Assembly: GCA_014873095.1 (NCBI GenBank)
Contig: CP050848.1
Coordinates: 3,345,850-3,409,849 of the forward strand
Length of the DNA stretch: 64,000 nucleotides
Reading direction: 5' to 3'
Origin: Planctomycetales bacterium ZRK34
GTDB lineage: Bacteria; Planctomycetota; Phycisphaerae; Phycisphaerales; Zrk34
The number at the start of each line of letters is the position of its first letter. Positions within the stretch are counted from its first letter, which is position 1. The notes beneath the pieces are model-generated. The model saw only the letters and a program-made list of their open reading frames with translations. It had not been told where the DNA came from and made no database searches. Made by a program: the position numbers and the translations under genes. Shown in pieces: positions 35,593 to 44,141 of this stretch.

Positions 35593-37086
35593 ATGCCTTC
35601 ACGCCAAACCACATCGCGTAAGTCCACTAAATCGAAGACACCCGCCAAGTCTTCCCGCAAGCGGACGACCAAAAAGAAGGCCACCGGGGCAAGAAAGACG
35701 GCGGTCAAACCCACCTCCAACGGGTCGATCACCAACTATTCATCAGCCCTGAAGTGGCTCTACGAGCACACCGACTACGAGCGGATGCGCCTGGTCCGGT
35801 ATGATTCGAATACATTTAACCTCAGCCGCATGCAGCGTTTGCTCAAGGCGATGGGCAATCCGCACAAGTCGTTGAACTTCGTGCACATCGCCGGCACCAA
35901 GGGCAAAGGCTCCACCGTCGCCATGCTGGCCGCCATGCTGCAGGCCAACGGGTACACCATCGGCGCCTACACCAGCCCCCATCTGGTCGACCTCCGCGAG
36001 CGGATCGTCATCAACGGCCAGATGATCTCCCACGCCGAGCTCGTCGAGCTGTTCAAACTCGTCAAGGCCAAGGCCAAGGGGCTGTCGGGCGATCCGCCGA
36101 CCTTTTTCGAGATCCTCACTGCCGCGGCGATCCGCCACTTCGCCGATCAGGCGGTTGATCTGGCTATCCTCGAAACCGGACTCGGCGGGCGGTTGGACTC
36201 GACCAACGTGGTCAATCCGCTGGTCTGCGGACTGACCCAGATCAGCTACGACCACACCCACATCCTCGGCAACGAACTTTCCGAGATCGCCGCCGAGAAG
36301 GCTGGCATCATGAAGAAGGGCGTGCCGGTTGTCACCTGCGAGCAGGAGCCCGCCGTGCTGCGCGTGTTCAAGGAAACCGCCGAGCAGGTCGGCGCTCCGC
36401 TGAGCGTCAACGGCAGCGACATCGAATTCAGCTACCGCTTCGAAGCCAACCGCGAGCTCGGCCCGCACACGCGCGTCTGTCTGACCACGCCGCGCGCCAC
36501 CTACGACCACATCCCCGTCCCGCTGAAGGGCGAGCACCAGGCGCTCAACTGCGGCCTGGCTCTGGCGATGCTCGACAACCTCGCCGAGAAGGGCTTTAAG
36601 ACCACCGAAGAAAAGCTCATCGAGGGGCTGGCCCGCACCGAGCTTCCCGGTCGCATGGAAGTCGTCTGGCCCGAGCCGCGCATTCTCGTGGACGGCGCGC
36701 ACAACGCCGCGTCGATCTCCGCGCTGATCCGCTCGATCGGCGCCCATGTGCCGTATGACTCGCTGGTGATGATCTTCGGCTGCGGTCAGGACAAAGATGT
36801 GCGCGGCATGCTCGAGCAGGTCAACCTCGGCGCCGACAAGATCATCTTCACCCGCGCCAAGTCCAACCCCCGCGCGGTGGAGCCCAAGGACCTGCTGCAC
36901 GAGTTCAACGAGGTGTCCGGCAAGATGGCCCAGGCCGCGCCGAATCTCGAAGAGGCGCTGAACCTCGCCGCCCGCGCCGTCGGCCGTGAAGACCTGATCT
37001 GCATCACCGGCAGTTTCTTCCTGGTCGGTGAAGCCAAGAAGTACCTGGCCGACCTCGCCGCCAAACGCGAAAAACAGAACGCATAA
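35593..37086 (+). CDS. folC: Folylpolyglutamate/dihydrofolate synthase with lysine-rich N-terminal tail
   Basis: 497 residues. FolC adds glutamate to (dihydro)pteroate and folates with ATP in the cytoplasm. The P-loop is AGTKGKGST and the other family motifs are YTSPHLVDLRERI, ETGLGGRLDSTNVV, DHTHILG, AEKAGIMKKGVP and DGAHNAAS. The unusual part is residues 1-45 (SRKSTKSKTPAKSSRKRTTK and on), with 15 Lys or Arg and many Ser/Thr, like a histone H1 tail; the enzyme usually starts at NYSSALKWL. The start is supported by a promoter nine bases upstream and by the absence of a later ATG before the conserved core. Confidence 0.93.
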   Translation: MPSRQTTSRKSTKSKTPAKSSRKRTTKKKATGARKTAVKPTSNGSITNYSSALKWLYEHTDYERMRLVRYDSNTFNLSRMQRLLKAMGNPHKSLNFVHIAGTKGKGSTVAMLAAMLQANGYTIGAYTSPHLVDLRERIVINGQMISHAELVELFKLVKAKAKGLSGDPPTFFEILTAAAIRHFADQAVDLAILETGLGGRLDSTNVVNPLVCGLTQISYDHTHILGNELSEIAAEKAGIMKKGVPVVTCEQEPAVLRVFKETAEQVGAPLSVNGSDIEFSYRFEANRELGPHTRVCLTTPRATYDHIPVPLKGEHQALNCGLALAMLDNLAEKGFKTTEEKLIEGLARTELPGRMEVVWPEPRILVDGAHNAASISALIRSIGAHVPYDSLVMIFGCGQDKDVRGMLEQVNLGADKIIFTRAKSNPRAVEPKDLLHEFNEVSGKMAQAAPNLEEALNLAARAVGREDLICITGSFFLVGEAKKYLADLAAKREKQNA

Positions 37087-37108
37087 ACGACCTCATACTG
37101 ACCTCCCA

Positions 37109-37193
37109 TAGCCGGGCCGCTACGCGGCCCCGGTTGATCGGCGTTGCGCCATGAAACCCGCCGCAAGCGGCGGCGCTAAACGGGGGTTTGAGG
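37109..37193. repeat. Two intergenic repeats between folC and leuS
   Basis: The AGCCGGGCCGCTACGCGGCC repeat (37109-37134) is followed by the CCCGCCGCAAGCGGCGG..CTAAACGGGG repeat (37155-37190). Both families occur elsewhere in the window. Confidence 0.7.
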
Positions 37194-37236
37194 GGGTTTA
37201 GCGACGCTGGCGGCAGCGGGGTATACTGTCGGTCCT

Positions 37237-40035
37237 ATGACAAGTTACGAACCGCAAACGATTGAACAGCAATGCCAGGATCGCTGGCGTCAGAACAACA
37301 CCTTTGCCGTGCCCAATCCCGGTGACCCGGGTTTCGATGCGACGCGGCCGAAGTTTTACGTGCTGGATATGTTCCCGTATCCATCCGGCGTCGGGCTGCA
37401 CGTGGGCCATCCGCTGGGGTACATCGCCACCGACATCGTCGCCCGCTACAAGCGCATGACCGGGTACAACGTGCTTCACCCGATGGGCTTTGACGCCTTC
37501 GGTCTGCCCGCCGAGCAGTATGCCGTCGAGCACGGTGTGCACCCGCGCGAGACGACCGAGAAGAACATCGCCAACATGGTGCGTCAGCTCAAGCGGCTCG
37601 GGCTCAGCTACGACTGGGACCGCCGCATCGCGACCACGGACGTGGCGTATTACAAATGGACGCAGTGGATCTTTCTGCAGCTTTACAACAGCTACTTCAA
37701 CGAAGGCGAGCAGCGGGCCGAGCCGATCAGCGAACTGGTCAAGCGGCTGGAGTCCGGTGAACTGGACGTGGCCTACGACGGGCGCATCGTCGACGTCGGC
37801 GCTTCGGGCGCGATGGACGCACTGGGCGGGCCGCCGATCGGCGCGCGCAAGTGGCACGAGCTTAAACCGGATGAACAGGACGCGGTGCTGGCCGAGTATC
37901 GCCTGGCGTACCTGGCCGAGGTGCCGGTGAACTGGTGCCCGGCGCTGGGGACGGTGCTCGCCAACGAGGAAGTCACCAACGAAGGCCGCTCCGAGCGCGG
38001 CAACCACCCGGTCTTCAAGCGTCCGCTCAAGCAGTGGATGCTCCGCATCACGTCATACGCCGAGCGCCTCGCCGGCGACCTTGATCTGGTCGACTGGCCC
38101 GAAGCGATTCGCAAGATGCAGCGCGACTGGATCGGCCGCAGCGAAGGCGCGCTGGTCGACTTCGAAGTCGCCAACGCCGACGCTGAGCGTAGCGAAGCGT
38201 CTGGTCCAATTCGCGTCTTCACCACGCGCCCCGATACGCTCTTCGGCGCGACCTACATGGTGCTGGCCCCTGAGCACCCGATGGTCGATGAGTTGACCAC
38301 CGAGGCGCAGCGCGCCGCCGTGGCCGAGTACCGCAAGCAGGCCGAGTCGAAGACCGACATCGACCGCCAGGCCGAAACCAAGACCAAGACCGGCGTGCCC
38401 ACCGGCGCGTTCGCGATCAATCCCGTCAACGGGCAGCAGATTCCGATCTGGATCGCCGACTACGTGCTCATGGGCTACGGCACCGGCGCGATCATGGCCG
38501 TGCCCGGTCACGACGAGCGCGACCACGCATTTGCCAAGGCGTTTGATCTGCCGATCGTGCAGGTCATCAAAGGCGGCGACAAGCCGATCGAAGACGAGGC
38601 CTACACCGGCCCGGGTGTGAACATCAACTCGTCCAACGACGATGTGATTCTCGACGGCCTGCCCACGCCGGACGCCAAGCGGAAGATCACGCAGTGGCTC
38701 AACGCCAAGGGGCTCGGCAAGGCGCAGGTGCAGTACAAGCTGCGCGACTGGCTGTTCAGTCGTCAGCGTTATTGGGGCGAACCGTTTCCGATTCTGCACG
38801 GACCCGATGGTGAAATCCGTGCCGTCGACGAGGCGGAACTGCCCGTCGAGCTGCCGCCGATGGATGACTTCTCGCCGACGTCGAGTGATGACCCCAACGC
38901 GCCGCCCGCGCCGCCGCTGAGCCGCGCCCCCGGAAGTTGGAAGAACGTCGTCATTGATGGCGTGACTTATACGCGCGAATTGAACACGATGCCGCAGTGG
39001 GCCGGTTCGTGCTGGTATTACCTGCGTTTCGCCGATCCGCGGAACCAACACCGCTTCGCCGGCGGGGAAGCCGAGTCCTACTGGATGGAGCCGACCGGTG
39101 TCGACCTCTACGTCGGCGGGGCTGAACACGCCGTGCTCCACCTGCTGTACGCCCGCTTCTGGCACAAGGTGCTGTTCGACCTCGGCCATGTCACCACGCC
39201 CGAGCCCTTCGGCCGCCTGTTCAATCAGGGTTACATCCAGGCGTACGCTTACCAGGATGCGCGCGGCATCTATGTCGACGCGCTGAAGATCGAGGAAAAG
39301 GACGGGCAGTTCTTCTACGAAGGTCAGCCCGTGACGCGCAACCTCGGGAAGATGGGCAAGTCGCTGAAGAATGCCGTCAGCCCGGACGACATGTGCGAGC
39401 AGTACGGCGCCGACACGCTGCGGCTCTACGAGATGTACATGGGTCCGTTGGATCAGTCCAAGCCGTGGAACACGCGCGACATCGTCGGCGTCCACCGCTT
39501 CCTGCAGCGCGTCTGGCGCAACTTCTTCGACGACGAAGGCAAGCTGCTGATCACCGACGACGCGCCCGATGACGCCACCGCCCGCCTGCTGCACAAAACG
39601 ATCAAGCGCGTCACCGACGACATGGAGCGCATGAGCTTCAACACCGCCATCGCCGCGCTGATCGAGCTGAACAACGCGCTGGTGTCGCTGAAGCAACTGC
39701 CGCGCGCCGTCGCCGAGCCGTTCGTGTTGATGCTGGCCCCGCTGGCGCCGCACGTCTGTGAGCACCTCTGGCAGCAGCTCGGCCACGAAGGCTCGGTCGC
39801 TTTTGTCGACTGGCCGAATTACGACGAGTCCATGCTCGTCGAGGACTCGATTCAGATGGTGGTTCAGGTGCTGGGCAAGGTGCGCGGCCGCATCACCGTC
39901 CCCGCCGACGCCGACAACGACGCCATCGAAGCCGCCGCCCTGGGTGATGACAAGGTCGCCGCCAACCTCGAAGGCAAAACCGTCCGCAAAGTCATCGTCG
40001 TCCCCGGCAAGCTGGTGAACATCGTGGCAAATTGA
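37237..40035 (+). CDS. leuS: Leucyl-tRNA synthetase
   Basis: 932 residues. LeuRS charges tRNA-Leu and edits mischarged products. PYPSGVGLHVGHPLGY contains the HIGH motif (HVGH), and GKMGKSLKN the KMSKS motif (KMGKS). The editing domain is visible at about residues 315-510 with VFTTRPDTLFGATYMVLAPEHP and GTGAIMAVPGHDERD. Residues 312-325 (ADAERSEASGP) sit in the loop before the editing-domain strand IRVFTTRPDT and are encoded by a GACGCTGAG..GAAGCGTC repeat. TATACT (37222-37227) lies nine bases before ATG and no Shine-Dalgarno is present, so the mRNA is probably leaderless. Confidence 0.96.
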   Translation: MTSYEPQTIEQQCQDRWRQNNTFAVPNPGDPGFDATRPKFYVLDMFPYPSGVGLHVGHPLGYIATDIVARYKRMTGYNVLHPMGFDAFGLPAEQYAVEHGVHPRETTEKNIANMVRQLKRLGLSYDWDRRIATTDVAYYKWTQWIFLQLYNSYFNEGEQRAEPISELVKRLESGELDVAYDGRIVDVGASGAMDALGGPPIGARKWHELKPDEQDAVLAEYRLAYLAEVPVNWCPALGTVLANEEVTNEGRSERGNHPVFKRPLKQWMLRITSYAERLAGDLDLVDWPEAIRKMQRDWIGRSEGALVDFEVANADAERSEASGPIRVFTTRPDTLFGATYMVLAPEHPMVDELTTEAQRAAVAEYRKQAESKTDIDRQAETKTKTGVPTGAFAINPVNGQQIPIWIADYVLMGYGTGAIMAVPGHDERDHAFAKAFDLPIVQVIKGGDKPIEDEAYTGPGVNINSSNDDVILDGLPTPDAKRKITQWLNAKGLGKAQVQYKLRDWLFSRQRYWGEPFPILHGPDGEIRAVDEAELPVELPPMDDFSPTSSDDPNAPPAPPLSRAPGSWKNVVIDGVTYTRELNTMPQWAGSCWYYLRFADPRNQHRFAGGEAESYWMEPTGVDLYVGGAEHAVLHLLYARFWHKVLFDLGHVTTPEPFGRLFNQGYIQAYAYQDARGIYVDALKIEEKDGQFFYEGQPVTRNLGKMGKSLKNAVSPDDMCEQYGADTLRLYEMYMGPLDQSKPWNTRDIVGVHRFLQRVWRNFFDDEGKLLITDDAPDDATARLLHKTIKRVTDDMERMSFNTAIAALIELNNALVSLKQLPRAVAEPFVLMLAPLAPHVCEHLWQQLGHEGSVAFVDWPNYDESMLVEDSIQMVVQVLGKVRGRITVPADADNDAIEAAALGDDKVAANLEGKTVRKVIVVPGKLVNIVAN
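38174..38206. repeat. GACGCT..AGCGTC repeat inside leuS
   Basis: The unit CGACGCTGAGCGTAGCGAAG with CGTCTGGT is read in frame as DAERSEASG. Versions of it lie at 58270-58311 (inside the XylR-like gene), at 57438-57477 (between genes) and, less closely, at 51656-51676. Confidence 0.65.
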
Positions 40036-40201
40036 GCGGTTCCGCGGTTCAACTTTTTTATCAATTTTAAGCGGTGCAAACGGCCGAATAATTGTATAAT
40101 TGTTGCACGTGGCAAGTCGCGAGGCTTGCGGCCGTTGGAGGCAATTCGCTTTTGACAAGGCGTTTACGGCAGTGTGTCAATGTCATCCGTGGGGGCCGAA
40201 A

Positions 40202-40603
40202 ATGAACTCAGAAAGTGAGATGGTCCGTATCCTGGCGCTGGGCGAGCGTGTCGACGACGCGCAGAACCCGGGGGCGTTCTGGCGGGAATTTGCCGCCGAT
40301 GGCGTGGATGTTCAGATCGCCACCGATCTGGATACGTGCATGGACTACCTGGGCCGCGATCGTTTTCACGCCGTCGTGCTGGATTTGACCGCTTCGGGGC
40401 GCTCGCTGCCGGAGTTGGCCCAGCTCAAAAGGCGCCACGCCGATCTACCGATCTTCGTGCTCGTCGACGCCACCGACGGGTCCGTCGGCCAGTGGGTCAC
40501 GCATCACGGCGCCGCCGCGTGTCTGGACGTCAAATGCTTCGACGCCGCCGCGACGCGCACGATCATCAAAAACACCGTCACCCACCTGCCGCCGAACGAC
40601 TGA
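40202..40603 (+). CDS. Stand-alone receiver-like protein
   Basis: 133 residues. The fold pattern (beta-alpha repeats, VVLDLTASG with the putative phosphoacceptor Asp, CLDVKCF with a Lys near the usual position) suits a CheY-like receiver. The acidic pair near the N-terminus is not conserved (RILALGERVDD) and the Thr/Ser switch strand reads FVLVDAT, so phosphorylation is uncertain. There is no output domain and no kinase nearby. TATAAT lies at 40095-40100, about 100 bases upstream. The stop touches the stop of the convergent gene at 40604. Confidence 0.65.
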   Translation: MNSESEMVRILALGERVDDAQNPGAFWREFAADGVDVQIATDLDTCMDYLGRDRFHAVVLDLTASGRSLPELAQLKRRHADLPIFVLVDATDGSVGQWVTHHGAAACLDVKCFDAAATRTIIKNTVTHLPPND

Positions 40604-42004
40604 TCATTCGACCGGCACGATCTTCCACACTTCGCCTTGGTTGGTGAACGGGTGCGGTTGCGTGTTGGTCAGAATGTACAACTCGCCGTCGGGGCCTTCG
40701 CTGAACGAGTTGATCAACACGGGCAGGGCGCGGTCGTCTTTACCGAGTCGGAACTCGCGGATGACCAGCGGCTTTTCGTCCAGGTCCATGTAGAACAACC
40801 GTCCGCCGAAGCGCTCGACCTTGGTCTTGCCGTTGGGTTGCTTCTTGCGTTGGGCGTAGGCCCAGTCGCCGAACACGTACAGCCCGCGCAGCTGCGGCAG
40901 CGCCTTGCCCTGGTAGACATACCCGCCGAGCACGCTGGTGCCTTCATCCTGGTCGTAGGCAATGATCGGGTCGATCAGATCGTCGGGAACCTCGATGCCT
41001 TCGATGGGATCGGTGAAGATGTTTTCACGCGGGGCGGTGCCGGGCTTGAAGAAGAACGGGCCTTCTTTGAGGTGCCATCCGTAGTTGCCGCCGCGCACGA
41101 TGATGTTGACCTCTTCGATCATGTCCTGGCCGACGTCGCCGGCGATGAGCCGGCCGTCGGGCGTGAAGCTGATGCGCCAGGCGTTGCGCAGGCCGTAGGC
41201 GTAGATTTCGTCGAGGCCCTCGCGACCGACGAAGGGGTTGTCCTCGGGGCAGGAGTATTGGCCGTTGGCGCTTTTGACGCCGCGCTCGCCGAGCGGGTCG
41301 ATGCGGTGGATCTTGGCGAGGAACTTGTTGATGTCCTGGCCGTTGCCGATGCCGGGTGTGTGGCCGGGGCCGACGTCGTTGCCCGCGCCGCCGTCGCCGA
41401 CGCCGAGGTACATGAACTTGTCGGGGCCGAAGATGATCGCGCCGCCGTCGTGATTCCACTGCGGCTCGTCGGCGCGGATCAGCTCGCGGCGCGTCGACGG
41501 ATCGATCACGTCCGCATTCGGGTCCATGCGATACTCGGCGATGACCGTCTGATTGTCCGGCGGGATCGGCATGTCTTTCAGCGGGAAGTCGGCCTTGCCC
41601 TCGGCGTAGGGTTCGCTGATGTAGGTGTACACGCGGCCGTAGCCCTTGGCGCCCTTGACGGCGAAGTCCGGGTGCAGGGCGAAGCCGAGAAACCCGCGCT
41701 CGTCAAAACCCTTGCGCAGCTCGACGAGCCGATCGGTCACATCCAGCACGGGTTTTTCCAGCAGCTTGCCGTCTTTGATCATCAGCAGCTTGCCCGCCTG
41801 ATCGACGACGAAGAGCCGCCCGCTGCCGTCGCGTGGGCCTTCCAGCCAGACGGGTCCGCCGATGCCTTCGGCGATTTTCTGCAGTTCGATCCGCAGCGGA
41901 CCTTTCTCGATGCGGTCCGGGTACGGATCCATCACCGGTTCGGCCGCCAGAACATTCATCGCCAGCCCGAGAGCCAGCACGCCGTGCAGGAAGAGTGTTT
42001 TCAT
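40604..42004 (-). CDS. Exported glucose/sorbosone dehydrogenase-like beta-propeller
   Basis: 466 residues with a signal peptide (FLHGVLALGLAMNVLAAEP). The body has beta-propeller blades like the PQQ-dependent soluble glucose dehydrogenase (GSDH) family: VWLEGPRDGSGRLFVVDQAG, RGFLGFALHPDF, NHDGGAIIFGPDKFMYLGVGDGG, YAYGLRNAWRISFTPDGRL, GDVGQDMIEEVNIIVRGGNYGWHLKEG. The His-Asp-Gly-Gly motif fits the catalytic/PQQ side, although many planctomycete members have unknown substrates. On the minus strand TATGAT lies eight bases before ATG 42004, so it may be leaderless. Periplasmic oxidation of a sugar or alcohol is inferred. Confidence 0.85.
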   Translation of the reverse strand: MKTLFLHGVLALGLAMNVLAAEPVMDPYPDRIEKGPLRIELQKIAEGIGGPVWLEGPRDGSGRLFVVDQAGKLLMIKDGKLLEKPVLDVTDRLVELRKGFDERGFLGFALHPDFAVKGAKGYGRVYTYISEPYAEGKADFPLKDMPIPPDNQTVIAEYRMDPNADVIDPSTRRELIRADEPQWNHDGGAIIFGPDKFMYLGVGDGGAGNDVGPGHTPGIGNGQDINKFLAKIHRIDPLGERGVKSANGQYSCPEDNPFVGREGLDEIYAYGLRNAWRISFTPDGRLIAGDVGQDMIEEVNIIVRGGNYGWHLKEGPFFFKPGTAPRENIFTDPIEGIEVPDDLIDPIIAYDQDEGTSVLGGYVYQGKALPQLRGLYVFGDWAYAQRKKQPNGKTKVERFGGRLFYMDLDEKPLVIREFRLGKDDRALPVLINSFSEGPDGELYILTNTQPHPFTNQGEVWKIVPVE

Positions 42005-42113
42005 AGTCCCACATCATACCCGCGAATCCCGGTCGCCAAAACGTGACGATCTGTTACAATTTTCCATCGTTGGCAGCGATGTCATAGTTCCCTCCCTCAA
42101 TGCAGACCCGATC

Positions 42114-43280
42114 ATGAATTTCGAGAAATCCGAACGTCTCAAGGCCCTGCCGCCGTACCTTTTCATCGAGATCGACAAGAAGAAGCGCGCCAAGATCGCC
42201 AGCGGCGCCGACGTGATCAACCTCGGCATCGGCGACCCCGACAAGCCGACGCCGTCGTTCATCATCGACAAGATGGCCGAGGCGATCCGCGATTCGAAAA
42301 ACCATCGCTACCCGTTTGACGAGGGCGTGCCGGCGTTCAAGGATTCCGCAGCCGCTTTCATGGCCGAGCGCTTCGGCGTCAAGCTCGATCCGGCCAGCGA
42401 GATTCTGACCACGATCGGCTCCAAGGACGGCATCGCCCATCTGCCGCTGGCGATGGTCAACCCCGGCGATGTCGTGCTCGTGCCCGCGCCCGGGTATCCG
42501 GTCTACAACTCCGGCGCGATCTTCGCCGGCGGCCGCCCGTGGAAGATGGACCTGACCGCGGAGAACGGGTACCTGCCCGACCTCGAAGCGATCCCCGTCG
42601 ATGTCGCCGAGCAGGCCCGGCTCATCTGGATCAACTACCCGAACAACCCGACCGCCGCGGTCGCGCCGCTGACGTTTTATCAGTTGCTGGTCGAGTTCGC
42701 CCGCAAGCACGACATCATCATCGCCTCCGATCTCGCCTACTCGGAGACTTACTTCGAAGAGCCCCCGCACAGCATTCTGGAAATCGACGGCGCCCGCCAG
42801 TGCGCCATCGAATTCCACTCGCTGAGCAAGACGTTCAACATGACCGGGTGGCGACTCGGCTTCGCCGCGGGCAACCCCGAGGTGATCGGCGCCCTGGCGC
42901 AGGTCAAGGGCAACTGCGATTCGGGTCAGTTCAACGCGATCCAGTGGGCCGGCAAGGAAGCACTCGACAATTACAAGCACGACGATGTGCTGGCGATGAC
43001 GCAGACTTACCGCCAGCGCCGCGATGCGCTGTGCGACGGGCTCAGCGCCGCGGGCATCGAAACGCCCCGTTGTGCTGCGAGCTTCTTCGTGTGGGGCAAG
43101 TGCCCGGCCGGCGTGAGCTCGATGGACTTCGTCTCGCGCGTGCTGGACGAGGCGGCCGTGGTGCTCGTGCCCGGCGGCGGATTCGCCCCGCATTGCGATG
43201 ATTCATTCCGGGCCGCGCTGACCGTCGACGTCGACCGCATCGAAGAAGCCGTCGACCGTATCAGCAAGATCAAGTGGTGA
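42114..43280 (+). CDS. Class I/II aminotransferase, LL-diaminopimelate aminotransferase-like
   Basis: 388 residues from ATG 42114. Pyridoxal-phosphate fold type I: the Lys is in SLSKTFNMTGWRLGFAAG, the phosphate-binding set in TTIGSKDGIAHLPLAM, NYPNNPTAAVAP and ASDLAYSETYF. The N-terminus (RLKALPPYLFIEIDKKKRA, GIGDPDKPTP) closely resembles the DapL group that makes LL-DAP for lysine and cell-wall synthesis, but alanine- or aspartate-type aminotransferases share these motifs. TACAAT at 42054-42059 may be its -10. The longer upstream frame lies over the divergent gene and is not used. Confidence 0.85.
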   Translation: MNFEKSERLKALPPYLFIEIDKKKRAKIASGADVINLGIGDPDKPTPSFIIDKMAEAIRDSKNHRYPFDEGVPAFKDSAAAFMAERFGVKLDPASEILTTIGSKDGIAHLPLAMVNPGDVVLVPAPGYPVYNSGAIFAGGRPWKMDLTAENGYLPDLEAIPVDVAEQARLIWINYPNNPTAAVAPLTFYQLLVEFARKHDIIIASDLAYSETYFEEPPHSILEIDGARQCAIEFHSLSKTFNMTGWRLGFAAGNPEVIGALAQVKGNCDSGQFNAIQWAGKEALDNYKHDDVLAMTQTYRQRRDALCDGLSAAGIETPRCAASFFVWGKCPAGVSSMDFVSRVLDEAAVVLVPGGGFAPHCDDSFRAALTVDVDRIEEAVDRISKIKW

Positions 43281-43288
43281 ATTGTTAT

Positions 43289-43340
43289 GTTTAGCGGCCG
43301 GGCAACGCCCGGCGCGTCGCCCGTTGGGCGACCGCTAAAC
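43289..43340 (+). repeat. Three-way hairpin repeat in the leader of the DJ-1/PfpI gene
   Basis: GTTTAGCGG and CCGCTAAAC enclose two inner hairpins (CCGGGCAACGCCCGG at 43298-43312 and TCGCCCGTTGGGCGA at 43317-43331), so the strand can fold as a three-way junction. It ends 15 bases before ATG 43356 with GAAGGAGC as Shine-Dalgarno just after it. Confidence 0.75.
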
Positions 43341-43355
43341 GAAGGAGCCTGACAC

Positions 43356-43931
43356 ATGGCCAAAATCCTCATGATTGTCGGCGATTACGTGGAAGACTAC
43401 GAAGTCATGGTCCCGTTTCAGGCCCTGACGATGGTGGGGCACACCGTGCACGCGGTCTGCCCCGATCGCAAGGCCGGCGAGCAGGTGCGCACCGCCGTGC
43501 ACGACTTCGACGGCGCTCAGACCTACAGCGAAAAGCCCGGCCACAACTTTACGCTCAACGCCAACTTTTCCGAGGTCGATCCCGCCGACTACGAAGCCCT
43601 GTGCATCCCCGGCGGGCGCGCCCCCGAATACCTGCGACTAGACCCCCGCGTGATCAAACTCGTCAAGCACTTCGCCGAAGCCGACAAGCCCATCGCGGCG
43701 ATCTGTCACGGCATACAGATTCTCACCGCCGCCGATGTCGTGCGCGGCCGGGCGCTGACGTGCTACCCCGCGGTCAGCCCCGAGATCACCGCCGCCGGCG
43801 GAACCTACGAAGACGTCGCCATCGACGCCGCCTTCACCGATGGCAACATCGTCACCGCGCCCGCCTGGCCGGCCCACCCCGAATGGCTCGCCCAGTTCCT
43901 CGACGTGCTCGGCACGGAAATTTCACTTTGA
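43356..43931 (+). CDS. DJ-1/PfpI family protein
   Basis: 191 residues, GGAG seven bases upstream. Members are cytoplasmic cysteine proteins: proteases, deglycases or chaperones. AAICHGIQ carries the nucleophile Cys117 with His118, and YVEDYE the acidic residue that lowers the Cys pKa. GGRAPEYLR matches the family loop. The Cys-His-Gly elbow and length fit the PfpI/YhbO branch. Specific activity cannot be told. The leader holds a three-way hairpin repeat. Confidence 0.88.
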   Translation: MAKILMIVGDYVEDYEVMVPFQALTMVGHTVHAVCPDRKAGEQVRTAVHDFDGAQTYSEKPGHNFTLNANFSEVDPADYEALCIPGGRAPEYLRLDPRVIKLVKHFAEADKPIAAICHGIQILTAADVVRGRALTCYPAVSPEITAAGGTYEDVAIDAAFTDGNIVTAPAWPAHPEWLAQFLDVLGTEISL

Positions 43932-44141
43932 CGTTTAGCCGGCGGGCTTGCCCGCCGCTTATACCAAACACGGAAAAGACTCGGGCATCAGAACGTGGTC
44001 GATTCCGAACCTGTGGCACAGCCGCCCTCGGCTGTGCGAGCGATGGCTTCAGCACAGCCGAGGGCGGCTGTGCCACAATGCCGCGTTCGGGCTTACACAA
44101 AGGGCTGAGTATTTTCTGCGATTGATATGATGTGTGTTCGT
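43932..44141. repeat. Convergent gap with two repeats, including the 155-bp repeat copy 2
   Basis: Starts with GTTTAGCCGGCGGGCTTGCC (43932-43960), a repeat also found before htpX. Bases 43971-44124 are the inverted second copy of the 12759-12914 repeat with its internal TGTGGCACAGCCG palindrome. No gene is seen. Confidence 0.8.

Noticed and set aside
37195..37236. Possible T-box leader of leuS
   Set aside because: The -10 box is nine bases before the start codon, leaving no room for a T-box.
38053..40158. A 701-codon frame on the strand opposite leuS
   Set aside because: leuS is a certain gene over the same bases; the antisense frame has no motif and is open because of GC-rich codon structure.
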